Below, one piece after another: positions 34,447 through 42,917 of a stretch of 64,000 nt of DNA. Made by a program: the position numbers and the translations under genes. The first letter of the stretch is position 1. Every line of letters starts with the position of its first letter. Where the stretch lies: the NCBI RefSeq assembly GCF_900608595.1, contig NZ_UWYY01000019.1, forward strand, positions 1 to 64,000, read 5' to 3'. The notes below the pieces were generated by a model. It saw only the letters and a program-made list of their open reading frames with translations, searched no databases and was not told where the DNA came from. This DNA is from Promicromonospora panici (GTDB lineage Bacteria > Actinomycetota > Actinomycetes > Actinomycetales > Cellulomonadaceae).

Positions 34447-34521
34447 CGCAATTTCGTTCAAGACCCCGTGGGCGACGGCGCCCCAGACTGCCGACGTTCG
34501 TCGTCGAGCCTCAGGGGAGAC

Positions 34522-35133
34522 ATGGAGCAGTTCCTTGCCGTCGCGGTTGCGCATTTCCTCGCCCTGCTGATTCCCGGAGTGGACTTCTTCCTCGTCGCCC
34601 GCACCGCGATGGCCGGCGGCTGGCGAAACGCGAGCGGTGTCTGTATCGGCATCGCCTCAGCGAACGGCATCCTCATCACGGCCGCGTTCTCAGGGCTGTC
34701 ATTGATCTCGCACCCGGTCATCCTGAACGTCGTCCAGGCGTCCGGCGGCATGTTCCTGACCTACATCGGGATCGCGTTCCTCCGCGCCCGGGCGAGCATC
34801 GAGCCGGCCCGGCCGCGAGCTCTGCGCACCACCTGGGTGAAGAACCTGGGGCTCGGGCTGGCCTCGGGCCTGCTCAACCCGAAGAACGCGCTGTTCTACG
34901 TCAGCCTCGCCGCTGTCCTCGCCGACGCGACGCCCGTATCGCTGGTGATCTACGGAGCGTGGATGGTCACGCTCGTGCTGGTCTGGGACCTGTTCGTCGC
35001 GATCACTCTTGGCTCCGAACGCGCACTGACCGGGCTCTCCCGCGTCCTCTCGTGGCTGACCAAGATCGCCGGTGCCTTCCTCGTCGTGCTCGGTCTGGGG
35101 ATGATCCTCGGTCTGCTGATCCACCTGACGTGA
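34522..35133 (+). CDS. LysE/RhtB-family exporter
   Basis: 203-residue membrane protein with six predicted helices. The family start (FLALLIPGVDFFLVARTAM) and the conserved GLASGLLNPKNALFYVSL are visible. Such proteins export amino acids such as lysine, threonine or homoserine; the substrate is not predictable. AGGGGAG lies 3 bases before the ATG. Immediately past its stop lies the broken end of an ABC-2 permease gene on the other strand, so this gene sits at a rearrangement boundary. Confidence 0.92.
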   Translation: MEQFLAVAVAHFLALLIPGVDFFLVARTAMAGGWRNASGVCIGIASANGILITAAFSGLSLISHPVILNVVQASGGMFLTYIGIAFLRARASIEPARPRALRTTWVKNLGLGLASGLLNPKNALFYVSLAAVLADATPVSLVIYGAWMVTLVLVWDLFVAITLGSERALTGLSRVLSWLTKIAGAFLVVLGLGMILGLLIHLT

Positions 35134-35151
35134 GCGGAGCCCACGCGTCAC

Positions 35152-35690
35152 GCGTCCCGGCGTGAGCAGGATGATCGCCGCGGCGGCGGGCCTGCGCACC
35201 ACGACCCCGAAGAGCATCGCGAAGCCGCCCCAGACCAGCATCTGCACCGGGATGAAGATGAGCAGCACCCGAGCCAGCTCCGGGTCGGACAGCGAGAGCG
35301 CCGGATAACCGCCGAGCCGCAGCATGCCCTGGGTGATCGCGAAGTTGACCAGCGAGATCACCAGGCCCGCCACCGCTCCGATCCCCCACGCGACGATCAG
35401 CTTCGCCAGCAGCAGCCGCGTCCGGTTCGGCGTCGCGACGAACGAGTACCTGATGACGCCGTTGCCGAACTCCCCGGCGCTCATCGTCGCTCCGAAGAAC
35501 GCGTACGCCCAGACGGCCAGGCCCGGCCCGAAGAACATGACCGAGTAGCGGCTCCCACCGCCGTCGGCCTGCCGCTCGTAGAGCGCCTCGGCACCCCCTG
35601 CTCCGGTCACCGCCGCGGTGAGCCCGACGGCGATCGCCAGGGTGACGAGCAGCAGCACCCAGAGGCTCGGGCTGTGCCGCACCTTGACAC
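35152..35690 (-). pseudogene. ABC-2 type exporter permease fragment, truncated at both ends
   Basis: The minus strand encodes about 180 residues of an ABC-2 permease: four to five hydrophobic segments including LWVLLLVTLAIAVGLTAAV and LLLAKLIVAWGIGAVAGLVI, and the family-typical SAGEFGNGVIRYSFVATPNR. The frame ends in PAAAAIILLTPGR and then runs into sequence antisense to the lysE-type gene, so the last third is missing. At the upstream end it is joined out of frame to the first codons of an ABC ATPase. It has no proper start and is a decayed remnant. Confidence 0.82.
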
Positions 35691-35747
35691 GTTGTCGACG
35701 GCGGCGCGCTCCCCGTATCTCTTGGTCAGCTTCGTTGTTCGGATCAT
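35685..35747 (-). pseudogene. N-terminal remnant of an ABC transporter ATPase gene
   Basis: From the ATG at 35747 the minus strand reads MIRTTKLTKRYGERAAVDNV, the unmistakable beginning of an exporter ABC ATPase (strand 1 plus A-loop tyrosine in KRYG). After about 20 codons the homology stops and the sequence continues, in a different frame, as the permease fragment. A deletion between an ATPase gene and its downstream permease gene explains both pieces; Walker A and everything after are absent. Confidence 0.75.
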
Positions 35748-35844
35748 GTGATCCAGCCTCGGCGGAGCGGGGCCGGCGCAACAGCGTCGTCAGGACGTGT
35801 CCGGCGAGCCGTTCGTCGGTGCGTGCCCGCTACTTTCGGACCAG

Positions 35845-35895
35845 GCTGCGAACGTTTGCACTTAAACCGTGCGCTAGGGTGCAAACGTTCGCAGC
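35845..35895. promoter_or_regulatory. Paired LacI operators around a TAGGGT -10
   Basis: A perfect 17-bp inverted pair, GCTGCGAACGTTTGCAC (35845-35861) and its complement (35879-35895), with a 17-bp spacer. Each half is itself near-palindromic (GCAAACGTTTGC type), as for LacI-family sites. TAGGGT (35875-35880) sits just before the second site. Autoregulation by the LacI gene starting at 35919 is inferred. Confidence 0.8.
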
Positions 35896-35918
35896 GTCGC
35901 GGGTCACGAGGAGGTGCC

Positions 35919-36944
35919 ATGGTCACGGTGCACGACGTCGCTCGCGCCGCCGGGGTGTCGATCTCCACCGTGTCGCGCGCCCTGGCCTCGCCGGAGCGCG
36001 TGGCCGCCGAGACCCGAGACCGCGTGACACGCGTGGCCGCAGAGCTTGGCTACCGGCCCAACCGCGCGGCGAGCGGCCTGCGGATGGGACGCACCCACGC
36101 CGTCGGCCTGCTGGTGCCCGACCTGGAGAACCCGTACTTCGCGACCGTGACCAAGGCCGTGCAGGCGCGGGCGCGGGCCGAGGGATACGAGGTGTTCGTC
36201 GCGGACTCCGACGAGGACGCCGATGTCGAGGCCGAGCTGATCGATGCCCTGGCCACCCGGACCGACGGGCTGCTCGTGACCTCGCCGCGGTCGGGCGAGG
36301 CCGAGCTCCGCGCGGCGCTGGTCGGCGTGACCGCCGTCCTGGCCAACCGCGAGCTGCCCGCCGAGCCCGGCTCCGAGACACCGCCCGTCCCGTCCGTGTG
36401 CGTCGACGACGCCGACGGCGCCGCCCAGGTGCTCGGTCACCTGTACGCGCTGGGCCACCGGACAGTCGGCATCGCCGCCGGCCCGCCGTCGTCCTGGTCG
36501 GGCGGACGGCGTGTCGCCGGGCTGTTCGCCGCCGCCGAGCGCTGGGACGTCGAGCTGGTGGAGCTGGGCACCTTCCAGCCGTACTTCGCGGGCGGCACCC
36601 AGGCGGCCGACTACGCGGTGGCGAGCGGCGCCACCGCCGTCGTCGCGTTCAACGACCTCATGGCCCTCGGCATCCTGGACCGGCTGCGGCACCGTGGCGT
36701 CGACGTCCCGGGCGAGATGTCCGTGGTGGGGTTCGACGACGTCCAGCTCGCCACCCTCGTCTCACCCGCGCTCACGACGGTGCGCGCGCCGCTGGCCCGG
36801 CTGGGCCGGCGAGCCGTCGACCTGCTGCTCGCCCGCCTGCGCGGCGGTACGCCGACGGGCACCCAGCTCCCCGTGGAGCTCACGATCCGTGGGTCCTCAG
36901 GACCCGCCCCTGCCGAGACGGTCGACCGAGGCCCGTCCCGATGA
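35919..36944 (+). CDS. LacI-family transcriptional regulator
   Basis: 341-residue repressor. The HTH VTVHDVARAAGVSISTVSRAL and hinge GYRPNRAASGLRMGRTHAVG are textbook LacI, followed by the sugar-sensing domain (VGLLVPDLENPYFATVTK, MSVVGFDDVQLATLVSPALTTV). GAGGAGG lies 5 bases before the ATG. It heads the ABC importer/dehydrogenase operon (36986-42700), 41 bp ahead of the binding-protein gene, and probably represses that operon through the paired operators just upstream. Confidence 0.93.
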   Translation: MVTVHDVARAAGVSISTVSRALASPERVAAETRDRVTRVAAELGYRPNRAASGLRMGRTHAVGLLVPDLENPYFATVTKAVQARARAEGYEVFVADSDEDADVEAELIDALATRTDGLLVTSPRSGEAELRAALVGVTAVLANRELPAEPGSETPPVPSVCVDDADGAAQVLGHLYALGHRTVGIAAGPPSSWSGGRRVAGLFAAAERWDVELVELGTFQPYFAGGTQAADYAVASGATAVVAFNDLMALGILDRLRHRGVDVPGEMSVVGFDDVQLATLVSPALTTVRAPLARLGRRAVDLLLARLRGGTPTGTQLPVELTIRGSSGPAPAETVDRGPSR

Positions 36945-36985
36945 ACGAACCATGGGCGAAGAAGCCCGAGAGAGAGGAAAGCACT

Positions 36986-38218
36986 ATGCGCACCTCGAAG
37001 AAGGCCGTGGCGCTCGTCGGCGTCGCGGCACTGGCTCTGCTGACCGCCTGCGCCCCGCCGGCGCCCCCGGGCGGCGAGGGCGGCGGCGCCGTCACCGATC
37101 CGGCCGACGTCCCGGACACGCCCTCCGAGCCCGTCACCCTGAACATCCTCGACGTCGCGGGCAACCAGCGGCTCACCGAGGGCATGGTCGACGAGTTCGT
37201 CGAGGAGAACCCCGACGTCATCGAGTCGGTCACCTGGGAGACCGGCGGCGCGCCCGACGTCACGGGCATCGTCAAGCCCCAGGTCGACAGCGGCAACCTG
37301 TCCATCGACGTGGTCTTCACGGGCAACGACGGGCTCGCGGCCGGCATCAGCCAGGACCTGTGGCTGCCGATCGTGGACGACTACGGCGACCGCGTGTCGA
37401 ACCAGGAGAACTACCTGGAGCCGGCCGCGAACATGCAGGAGCTGGCCGAGGGCTACGGCATCGTGACGACGTACTACCCGTCCGGGCCGCTGCTGCAGTA
37501 CGACCCCGAGGTCGTCGACACGCCGCCGGCGACGCCCGAGGAGCTGCTGGAGTGGGCGGAGGCCAACCCGGGCAAGTTCGGGTACGCGCGCCCCGCGAAC
37601 TCCGGCCCGGGCCGCACGCTGCTCATGGGCCTGCCCTACCTCCTGGGCGACGAGGACCCGACCGACCCCGAGAACGGCTGGGACAAGACCTGGGCCTACC
37701 TCAAGGAGCTCGGCCAGTACGTCGACACCTACCCCACGGGCACCGGGCAGGTCATTACCAACATGGCCGACGGCACCTGGTCGATGGTCCCGACCACCAC
37801 GGGCTGGGAGATCGCACCGCGTGCCGAGGGCCAGCTGCCGAACACGCTGCAGGCCGCAGCGTTCGACGACTTCACCTGGGTGACCGACGCGCACTACGCG
37901 GCCATCCCGAAGGGGCAGAGCGCCGACAAGATCAGCGCCATCATGCTCCTGCTGCAGGACATGCTCACCCCGGAGCAGAACGCCAAGGCGTACGACGCCG
38001 GTTACTTCTACCCCGGCCCGGCCGTGGAGGGCGCGACGCTCGACCTCGCTCCGCAGGAGTCGCAGGACGTGATCGAGGAGTTCGGCCGGCCCGAGTTCGA
38101 CGAGCTCATCGAGTCGCAGGACGCCGTCGTCCCGCTCGACGCCGAGTCCATGGTGACCGCGTTCGACATCTGGGACCGCGAGGTCGGCGGCGGCAAGGTG
38201 GAGGAAGAAGCAGAGTGA
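36986..38218 (+). CDS. ABC transporter solute-binding lipoprotein (PotD/FbpA-like class)
   Basis: 410-residue binding protein with signal peptide and lipobox ending at Cys22 (LLTAC), then a proline/glycine-rich linker. Recognisable as a type-2 solute-binding protein (VTLNILDVAGNQRLTEGMVD, YARPANSGPGRTLLMGLPYL). The system architecture (binding protein, own ATPase, two CysW-type permeases) is that of spermidine/iron/phosphonate-type importers rather than CUT1. The dehydrogenase gene at the operon end and the LacI regulator indicate that the ligand is instead a sugar acid or polyol. The stop overlaps the ATPase GTG start by 4 bases. Confidence 0.85.
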   Translation: MRTSKKAVALVGVAALALLTACAPPAPPGGEGGGAVTDPADVPDTPSEPVTLNILDVAGNQRLTEGMVDEFVEENPDVIESVTWETGGAPDVTGIVKPQVDSGNLSIDVVFTGNDGLAAGISQDLWLPIVDDYGDRVSNQENYLEPAANMQELAEGYGIVTTYYPSGPLLQYDPEVVDTPPATPEELLEWAEANPGKFGYARPANSGPGRTLLMGLPYLLGDEDPTDPENGWDKTWAYLKELGQYVDTYPTGTGQVITNMADGTWSMVPTTTGWEIAPRAEGQLPNTLQAAAFDDFTWVTDAHYAAIPKGQSADKISAIMLLLQDMLTPEQNAKAYDAGYFYPGPAVEGATLDLAPQESQDVIEEFGRPEFDELIESQDAVVPLDAESMVTAFDIWDREVGGGKVEEEAE

Positions 38219-39354
38219 GTGACTTCGAGTCGTTGGAGCTGCGCGGCGTCGGACGGCGGTTCGGCGGGGTGGACGCGCTGTCCGGGCTGGACCTGACGAT
38301 CAAGTCGGGTGAGTTCGTCGCCTTGCTCGGGCCGTCGGGCTGCGGCAAGTCGACGGCGCTCAACTGCCTGGCAGGCCTCCTCCCGCTGACGCACGGCGAG
38401 ATCCTGCTGGACGGTCGGCGGATCGACACGCTGCCCCCGGAACGGCGCGGTTTCGGCATGGTCTTCCAGTCGTACGCGCTGTTCCCGCACCTCTCCGTGG
38501 AGAAGAACGTCGCGTTCGGCCTGCAGATGCAGGGGCTGCCGCGGGCGGAGATCGACTCGCGGGTGCGTGAGGCGATCTCGCTCGTGAAGCTCGGCGAGCA
38601 CGCCAAGAAGCTGCCCGGCCAGCTCTCGGGCGGGCAGCAGCAGCGCGTGGCCATCGCTCGCGCGGTGGTGCTCGAGCCGTCCCTGGTGCTCATGGACGAG
38701 CCCCTGTCGAACCTGGACGCGAAGCTCCGGCTCGACATGCGCACCGAGATCCGGCGTCTGCACCAGTCGCTCGGGCTGACGACCATCTACGTGACGCACG
38801 ACCAGGAGGAGGCGCTCTCCCTGGCCGACCGCCTGGTCGTCATGCGCGAGGGACGGGTGCAGCAGGTCGGCACTCCTGACGAGCTCTACGAGAGCCCGAC
38901 GAGCTGGTACGTCGCGGACTTCATGGGGTACCGGAACATCCTGCCCGCTACCGTCGTCTCGACGTCCGCGGGCGAGGCGGTGGTCGAGCTGCCCGGAACC
39001 GCGGGCGGCGGCGACGGCGCCCGGCTCACAGGGCGGGCGGTCGGCGGCCTGGCCGCCGGGGACGACGTGCGGGTGGCGATCCGGCCGGAGGACTTCGTAC
39101 TGGTGTCGAGCGGGGTGTCGGCGGGTTCGCCCACCGGGCGTGCGGCCGGGTCGATTCCCGGCGCCGTGTCGGTGGTCGAGTACCACGGGCGCGAGCACGC
39201 CGTCGGAGTGCAGACCGGCGACACCATGCTGCACGCGCGCACCCCGGCCGCCCCGCAGGTCGGCGCGCCCGTCTCCCTGACCGCGCCCGTCGAGCGGGTC
39301 CTGGTGTTCCCGGAGGCGCTGGACGCCGTCGTACCGCAGGAGGTGGCGGCATGA
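38215..39354 (+). CDS. ABC transporter ATP-binding protein (PotA/FbpC-like)
   Basis: 379-residue nucleotide-binding subunit. Walker A GPSGCGKST, Q-loop VFQSYALFPHL, signature LSGGQQQRVAIARAV, Walker B LVLMDEPLSNLDAKLR and the switch histidine in IYVTHDQEEAL are all intact, followed by a C-terminal TOBE regulatory domain (about residues 270-375). GTG start overlapping the binding-protein stop. This is the only complete importer ATPase gene in the window. A 61-bp palindromic element separates it from the first permease gene. Confidence 0.95.
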   Translation: MSDFESLELRGVGRRFGGVDALSGLDLTIKSGEFVALLGPSGCGKSTALNCLAGLLPLTHGEILLDGRRIDTLPPERRGFGMVFQSYALFPHLSVEKNVAFGLQMQGLPRAEIDSRVREAISLVKLGEHAKKLPGQLSGGQQQRVAIARAVVLEPSLVLMDEPLSNLDAKLRLDMRTEIRRLHQSLGLTTIYVTHDQEEALSLADRLVVMREGRVQQVGTPDELYESPTSWYVADFMGYRNILPATVVSTSAGEAVVELPGTAGGGDGARLTGRAVGGLAAGDDVRVAIRPEDFVLVSSGVSAGSPTGRAAGSIPGAVSVVEYHGREHAVGVQTGDTMLHARTPAAPQVGAPVSLTAPVERVLVFPEALDAVVPQEVAA

Positions 39355-39372
39355 CCCGCGCGACCGCCATTG

Positions 39373-39433
39373 GTTGTGAGCGTGACGGTTGCGACTACGT
39401 GTCCGTTTTAGGCGCAACGATCGCGCCCACAAC
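39373..39433. repeat. 61-bp palindromic element copy B (within operon)
   Basis: Same structure as copies A and C: a 21-base arm, an 18-base loop (shares GTTTTAG with A), and a 22-base arm ending CGCCCACAAC. The left arm has three mismatches to the right. Unlike A and C it lies between same-strand genes, 19 bp after the ATPase stop and 18 bp before the permease start, so it may attenuate permease expression. Confidence 0.85.
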
Positions 39434-39451
39434 AAAGGCGGGGGGTGCGCC

Positions 39452-40372
39452 GTGAGCGGCGTCGGGCAGCAGCGGGCTACCGCGAGCCTGCGGCACCGTC
39501 TGGCCGAGCGGGGGGTGGACGCCGCCCTGCTCCTGCTGGTGCCCGGGCTGGTGGTGGCGCTCGCGCTGTTCGTCTACCCGTTCTCGTACGGGATCGGGCT
39601 CACGATCCAGCCGACGGCGGCCATGCAGGAGCAGTGGGGCGGGGGGATCTTCGCGAACTACGTGGCGTTCTTCAGCGACCCGTTCGTGTTCGACTCCGTC
39701 GGCCTCACCATGCGGCTCGCCCTGCCGGCCGCCCTGTTCAACGTGCTCGCGTCCGTGCCGGTGGCGATGGTGCTGCGGCACCGGTTCCGCGGCAAGCGGC
39801 TGCTGACGTCGCTGCTCGTGCTGCCGATCACGCTGGGTACGGTGCTCACCGCGCAGGGCCTGCTGATCTTCGCGGGGCGGCAGGGCTGGCTCAACCGGAC
39901 GCTGCTGGAGATCGGATTGATCGACGAGCCGCTCCAGCTGGTGAACAACTACCTGGGCGTCATGTTCTCCTTGGTGATCACGGGCTTCCCGTTCGCGTTC
40001 CTGCTCATCTCGTCCTACCTGTCGGGCATCGACCCGTCGCTGGAGCAGGCCGCGAAGACGCTGGGTGCCGGCTGGTGGCAGCGGTTCCGGCGGATCGTCC
40101 TGCCCCTGCTCGCGCCGGGGCTGGCCACCACGTTCGTGCTGACGTTCGTGCTCGCGTTCTCCGTCTTCCCGTCGGCGCGGCTGGTTGGTGACGCCATGGG
40201 GGAGACCCGGGTCATGTCGCTCATGGCCTTCCGGGCGTTCGGTGAGCAGAACGACTACGCGATGGCGTCCACCATCGCGCTCATGATGGGTGCGGTCGAG
40301 CTGATCGTCGTGGTGGCCGTGCTGGGCCTGCGGTCGCTGCTGTACCGCGGGACCACGGGAGGGAAGGGCTGA
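39452..40372 (+). CDS. ABC transporter permease (PotB/CysU-like)
   Basis: 306-residue permease with six predicted membrane segments. The GTG at 39452 follows a G-rich ribosome site (GGCGGGGGG); the frame remains open upstream only through the palindromic element, which is not coding. The EAA loop reads LEQAAKTLGAGWWQRFRRIV, the type seen in CysTW/PotB permeases. The stop overlaps the ATG of the next permease gene by one base. Confidence 0.88.
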   Translation: MSGVGQQRATASLRHRLAERGVDAALLLLVPGLVVALALFVYPFSYGIGLTIQPTAAMQEQWGGGIFANYVAFFSDPFVFDSVGLTMRLALPAALFNVLASVPVAMVLRHRFRGKRLLTSLLVLPITLGTVLTAQGLLIFAGRQGWLNRTLLEIGLIDEPLQLVNNYLGVMFSLVITGFPFAFLLISSYLSGIDPSLEQAAKTLGAGWWQRFRRIVLPLLAPGLATTFVLTFVLAFSVFPSARLVGDAMGETRVMSLMAFRAFGEQNDYAMASTIALMMGAVELIVVVAVLGLRSLLYRGTTGGKG

Positions 40373-41226
40373 TGGCCGCTTCGACGCTGGAGCGGCCGCT
40401 CGCCGCCCGACCGTCCACCTGGTTCGTGTGGGCCGGCATGACCGCGTTCGGGGTGTTCCTGCTCGGGATCCTCCTCGCGGTGGTCGTCGACTCGTTCGGG
40501 CGCCAGTGGTTCGACACCTGGTTCCCCGAGGGGCTGACCACCGAGCGCTACGCCGAGGCCTGGGACCGGTTCGCGCTGGGCGAGGTCGTCGGCGTCACCG
40601 TCGGCGTGGCCCTGCTCGTCGTGGTGATCTCGGTGCTGGTGGGCGTGCCCGCCGCGTACGTGCTGGCCCGCCGCGACTTCCCGGGCAAGCGTGCGGTCAT
40701 GCTGCTGTTCCTCCTGCCGGTGCTCATGCCGCCCATCACCTACGGCATCCCGCTCGCGACCGTCATGTACTCGTTCGGGCTGGGGCGCACGCTGACCGCC
40801 GTCGTGCTGGTCAACCTGGTCCCGTCCGTGCCGTTCGTCATCCTGACCATGACGCCGTTCATCGAGCAGATCAACCCCGCCATCGAGTCGGCGGCCCGGA
40901 TGTGCGGGGCGCGGACCCGGCAGGTCTTCACCCGGATCCTCGCGCCGCTGCTCGTCCCCGGCATCCTCGCCGCCGCCATCCTGGTGCTCGTCCGGACCGT
41001 CGGCCTGTTCGAGCTGACCTTCCTCGTGTCGGGCCCTGGATCGGACACACTCGTCGTGGCGATCTACCGTGGCATGACATCCGCCGGTGGTGGCGAGGCG
41101 AGACAGCTCATCTCGGCCATGTCGGTGATCTATACAGCGACCATGCTCGTCATGCTCGTGGTGGCGCTGCGGTTCGTGAACCCGACGCAGCTCGTGGCAC
41201 AGGTGAAGGAGACACGCGATGACTGA
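40372..41226 (+). CDS. ABC transporter permease (PotC/CysW-like)
   Basis: 284-residue second permease of the same importer, with six hydrophobic segments and EAA loop IESAARMCGARTRQVFTRIL. Tightly coupled on both sides: its ATG overlaps the preceding stop and its own end overlaps the dehydrogenase start by 8 bases. Together with the binding protein and ATPase it makes a complete high-affinity importer. Confidence 0.9.
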   Translation: MAASTLERPLAARPSTWFVWAGMTAFGVFLLGILLAVVVDSFGRQWFDTWFPEGLTTERYAEAWDRFALGEVVGVTVGVALLVVVISVLVGVPAAYVLARRDFPGKRAVMLLFLLPVLMPPITYGIPLATVMYSFGLGRTLTAVVLVNLVPSVPFVILTMTPFIEQINPAIESAARMCGARTRQVFTRILAPLLVPGILAAAILVLVRTVGLFELTFLVSGPGSDTLVVAIYRGMTSAGGGEARQLISAMSVIYTATMLVMLVVALRFVNPTQLVAQVKETRDD

Positions 41227-42700
41227 CGACCGCCTGCACAGGGACCGCGTCCCCGCGGGCATCGACGCGCCCGTGCGCCCGACGGCGGTGGGCATCGTCC
41301 ACCTCGGCATCGGGGCGTTCCACCGGGCTCACCAGGCCGTCTACACGGAACGCGCGGCGATAGCCACCGGCGACACCTCGTGGGGCATCCTCGGCGTGAC
41401 CCAGCGGTCCGCGCGGGTCCGCGACCAGCTCCGCCCCCAGGGCGGGGTCTACGCGGTCCTCACTGCGGGGGAGCAGGAGTCCACGGTCGAGCTGATCGGC
41501 TCGGTGGTCGACGTCGCCTACCCCGCCGAGGAGACCGAGCTGGTGCTGGCAGCGCTCGCGGCGCCGACCACCCACGTGGTCACCCTCACGATCACGGAGA
41601 AGGGCTACGCCCGGAACCCGGACGGGTCGCTCGATCTCGATGCGGTCGCCGGGGACCTGGCGGCCCTGGCCGACGGCGCCGACGCCCAGCCTGCCTCGTC
41701 GGCCATCGGGCTGCTCGTGCGGGGGCTGGCCCGGCGGGCGCCGACCGGGTTGCCCATTACCGTGCTGACCTGCGACAACATGGTGGACAACGGGAGGGTG
41801 CTCGAGAGTCTGGTGCGTCAGGCCGTGGACGCGGGCCTGCCCGGGGCTGAGGGCGACGTCCTGCGCGGCTTCCTGGACGCGCGCGTCACGTTCCCGTGCT
41901 CCATGGTCGACCGGATAGTGCCCGCGACGACGCCGGAGCAGCGCGACCACGTCGGGCAGGCGCTCGGCGTGCGGGACGAGGGTCTGGTCGTGGGCGAGCC
42001 GTTCGCGCAGTGGGTGATCGAGGACCGGTTCGCCGGGCCGCGCCCCGCGTGGGAGGCCGCCGGCGCGACCCTGACCAAGGACGTCGCGCCCTTCGAGCAG
42101 GCCAAGCTGCGGTTGCTCAACGGGACGCACTCGCTGGTCGCGTACTCCGGGTGGCTCGCCGGGCACGCGACGATCGCCGAGGCCGTGACCGACCCGGAGA
42201 TCGCCGAGCGCGCCCGGCAGTACCTCTTCGAGGACGCGCTGCCGACGCTCACTCCGCCCGACGGCCTGGACCTGCACCAGTACGGCGAGCAGATCCTCAC
42301 CCGGTTCGCCAACCCGCACACCGGGCACACGACCGCCCAGGTGGCGATGGACGGCACCCAGAAGATCCCGTTCCGGTGGGGCGGTGTGCTCACGGACGCG
42401 CTGGCGGCCGGGCGGGAGCCCGAGGGGGTGGCGTTCGGCCTGGCCGCCTGGGCGGAGTTCGTCCGACGCCGGACGCGTTCCGGGGAGGGCGTCGACGACC
42501 CGCGGGCCGAGGAGCTGGCCGCGCTCGTCACCGCCGCGGAGGTGCCCGGCGGATCCGACGGCCTGGGCGACGTCGCGGGACTGGCCGGCGCCGAGGAGGA
42601 CCTCCGGGCGCTGCTCGCGCTCCCGGGTCTGCTGCCCGCCGGAACCCCGGAGAGCTTCGTCGACGCGGTCGCGGCAGAGATCGACGCCGTCGTGCTCTGA
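41219..42700 (+). CDS. Mannitol dehydrogenase/fructuronate reductase family protein (UxuB-like)
   Basis: Polyol-specific long-chain dehydrogenase of 493 aa, NAD(H)-dependent and cytoplasmic. N-terminal IVHLGIGAFHRAHQAVYTE, catalytic lysine K296 in FEQAKLRLLNGTHS, and GHTTAQVAMDGTQKIPFRW are family signatures. Members include mannitol 2-dehydrogenase, arabinitol dehydrogenase, fructuronate reductase (UxuB) and tagaturonate reductase. With uxaC in the window, a uronate reductase role is attractive; operon context with an importer fits a polyol or uronate substrate. Sequence alone does not separate these. Last gene of the operon. Confidence 0.85.
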   Translation: MTDDRLHRDRVPAGIDAPVRPTAVGIVHLGIGAFHRAHQAVYTERAAIATGDTSWGILGVTQRSARVRDQLRPQGGVYAVLTAGEQESTVELIGSVVDVAYPAEETELVLAALAAPTTHVVTLTITEKGYARNPDGSLDLDAVAGDLAALADGADAQPASSAIGLLVRGLARRAPTGLPITVLTCDNMVDNGRVLESLVRQAVDAGLPGAEGDVLRGFLDARVTFPCSMVDRIVPATTPEQRDHVGQALGVRDEGLVVGEPFAQWVIEDRFAGPRPAWEAAGATLTKDVAPFEQAKLRLLNGTHSLVAYSGWLAGHATIAEAVTDPEIAERARQYLFEDALPTLTPPDGLDLHQYGEQILTRFANPHTGHTTAQVAMDGTQKIPFRWGGVLTDALAAGREPEGVAFGLAAWAEFVRRRTRSGEGVDDPRAEELAALVTAAEVPGGSDGLGDVAGLAGAEEDLRALLALPGLLPAGTPESFVDAVAAEIDAVVL

Positions 42701-42740
42701 CAGGTCGGCGGCGGGTGGCTGGTTGCGGCCGGCGTGGCGC

Positions 42741-42838
42741 TGACTTCGGTCGGTTGCACCGCCGCCCAGCTGACTTCGGTCGGTTGCTCTGACATCGGTC
42801 CGTTGAATGACCGATGTCAGAGCAACCGACCGAAGTCA
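42741..42838. repeat. 30-bp perfect inverted repeat with an extra upstream half-copy
   Basis: The arm at 42771-42800 is exactly complementary to 42809-42838 around an 8-base loop (CGTTGAAT). The first 17 bases of the left arm, TGACTTCGGTCGGTTGC, also occur at 42741-42757. The upstream copy shares flanking GCGTGGCGC with sequence beyond the right arm (complement GCGCCACGC at 42844-42852), so the right side can pair with either copy. It may terminate the preceding operon; it differs from the 61-bp family. Confidence 0.85.
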
Positions 42839-42861
42839 CTGCGGCGCCACGCAGCGCCAGG

Positions 42862-42890
42862 TAGGGTCAAGGCGTTTTGAAACGATTCGA
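42862..42890 (+). promoter_or_regulatory. Promoter and LacI-type operator of the Gfo/Idh gene
   Basis: TAGGGT (42862-42867) as -10 with TTGAAACGATTCGA (42877-42890) immediately downstream. Read on the other strand the site is TCGAATCGTTTCAA, matching the TTGWATCG-TTTCAG motif at 45129, 53292, 56943 and 56977. Confidence 0.55.
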
Positions 42891-42917
42891 TCCATACGTC
42901 GACGAGGACGGAGCGAG

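Noticed and set aside
39389..39451. Extension of the first permease upstream through the palindromic element
   Set aside because: The extra residues are encoded by the repeat itself, the same sequence that is non-coding in copies A and C; a G-rich ribosome site and GTG lie after it.
42741..42838. Inverted repeat as the ends of a mobile element or a CRISPR-like array
   Set aside because: No coding sequence between the arms, an 8-base loop only, and only two direct copies without spacers.
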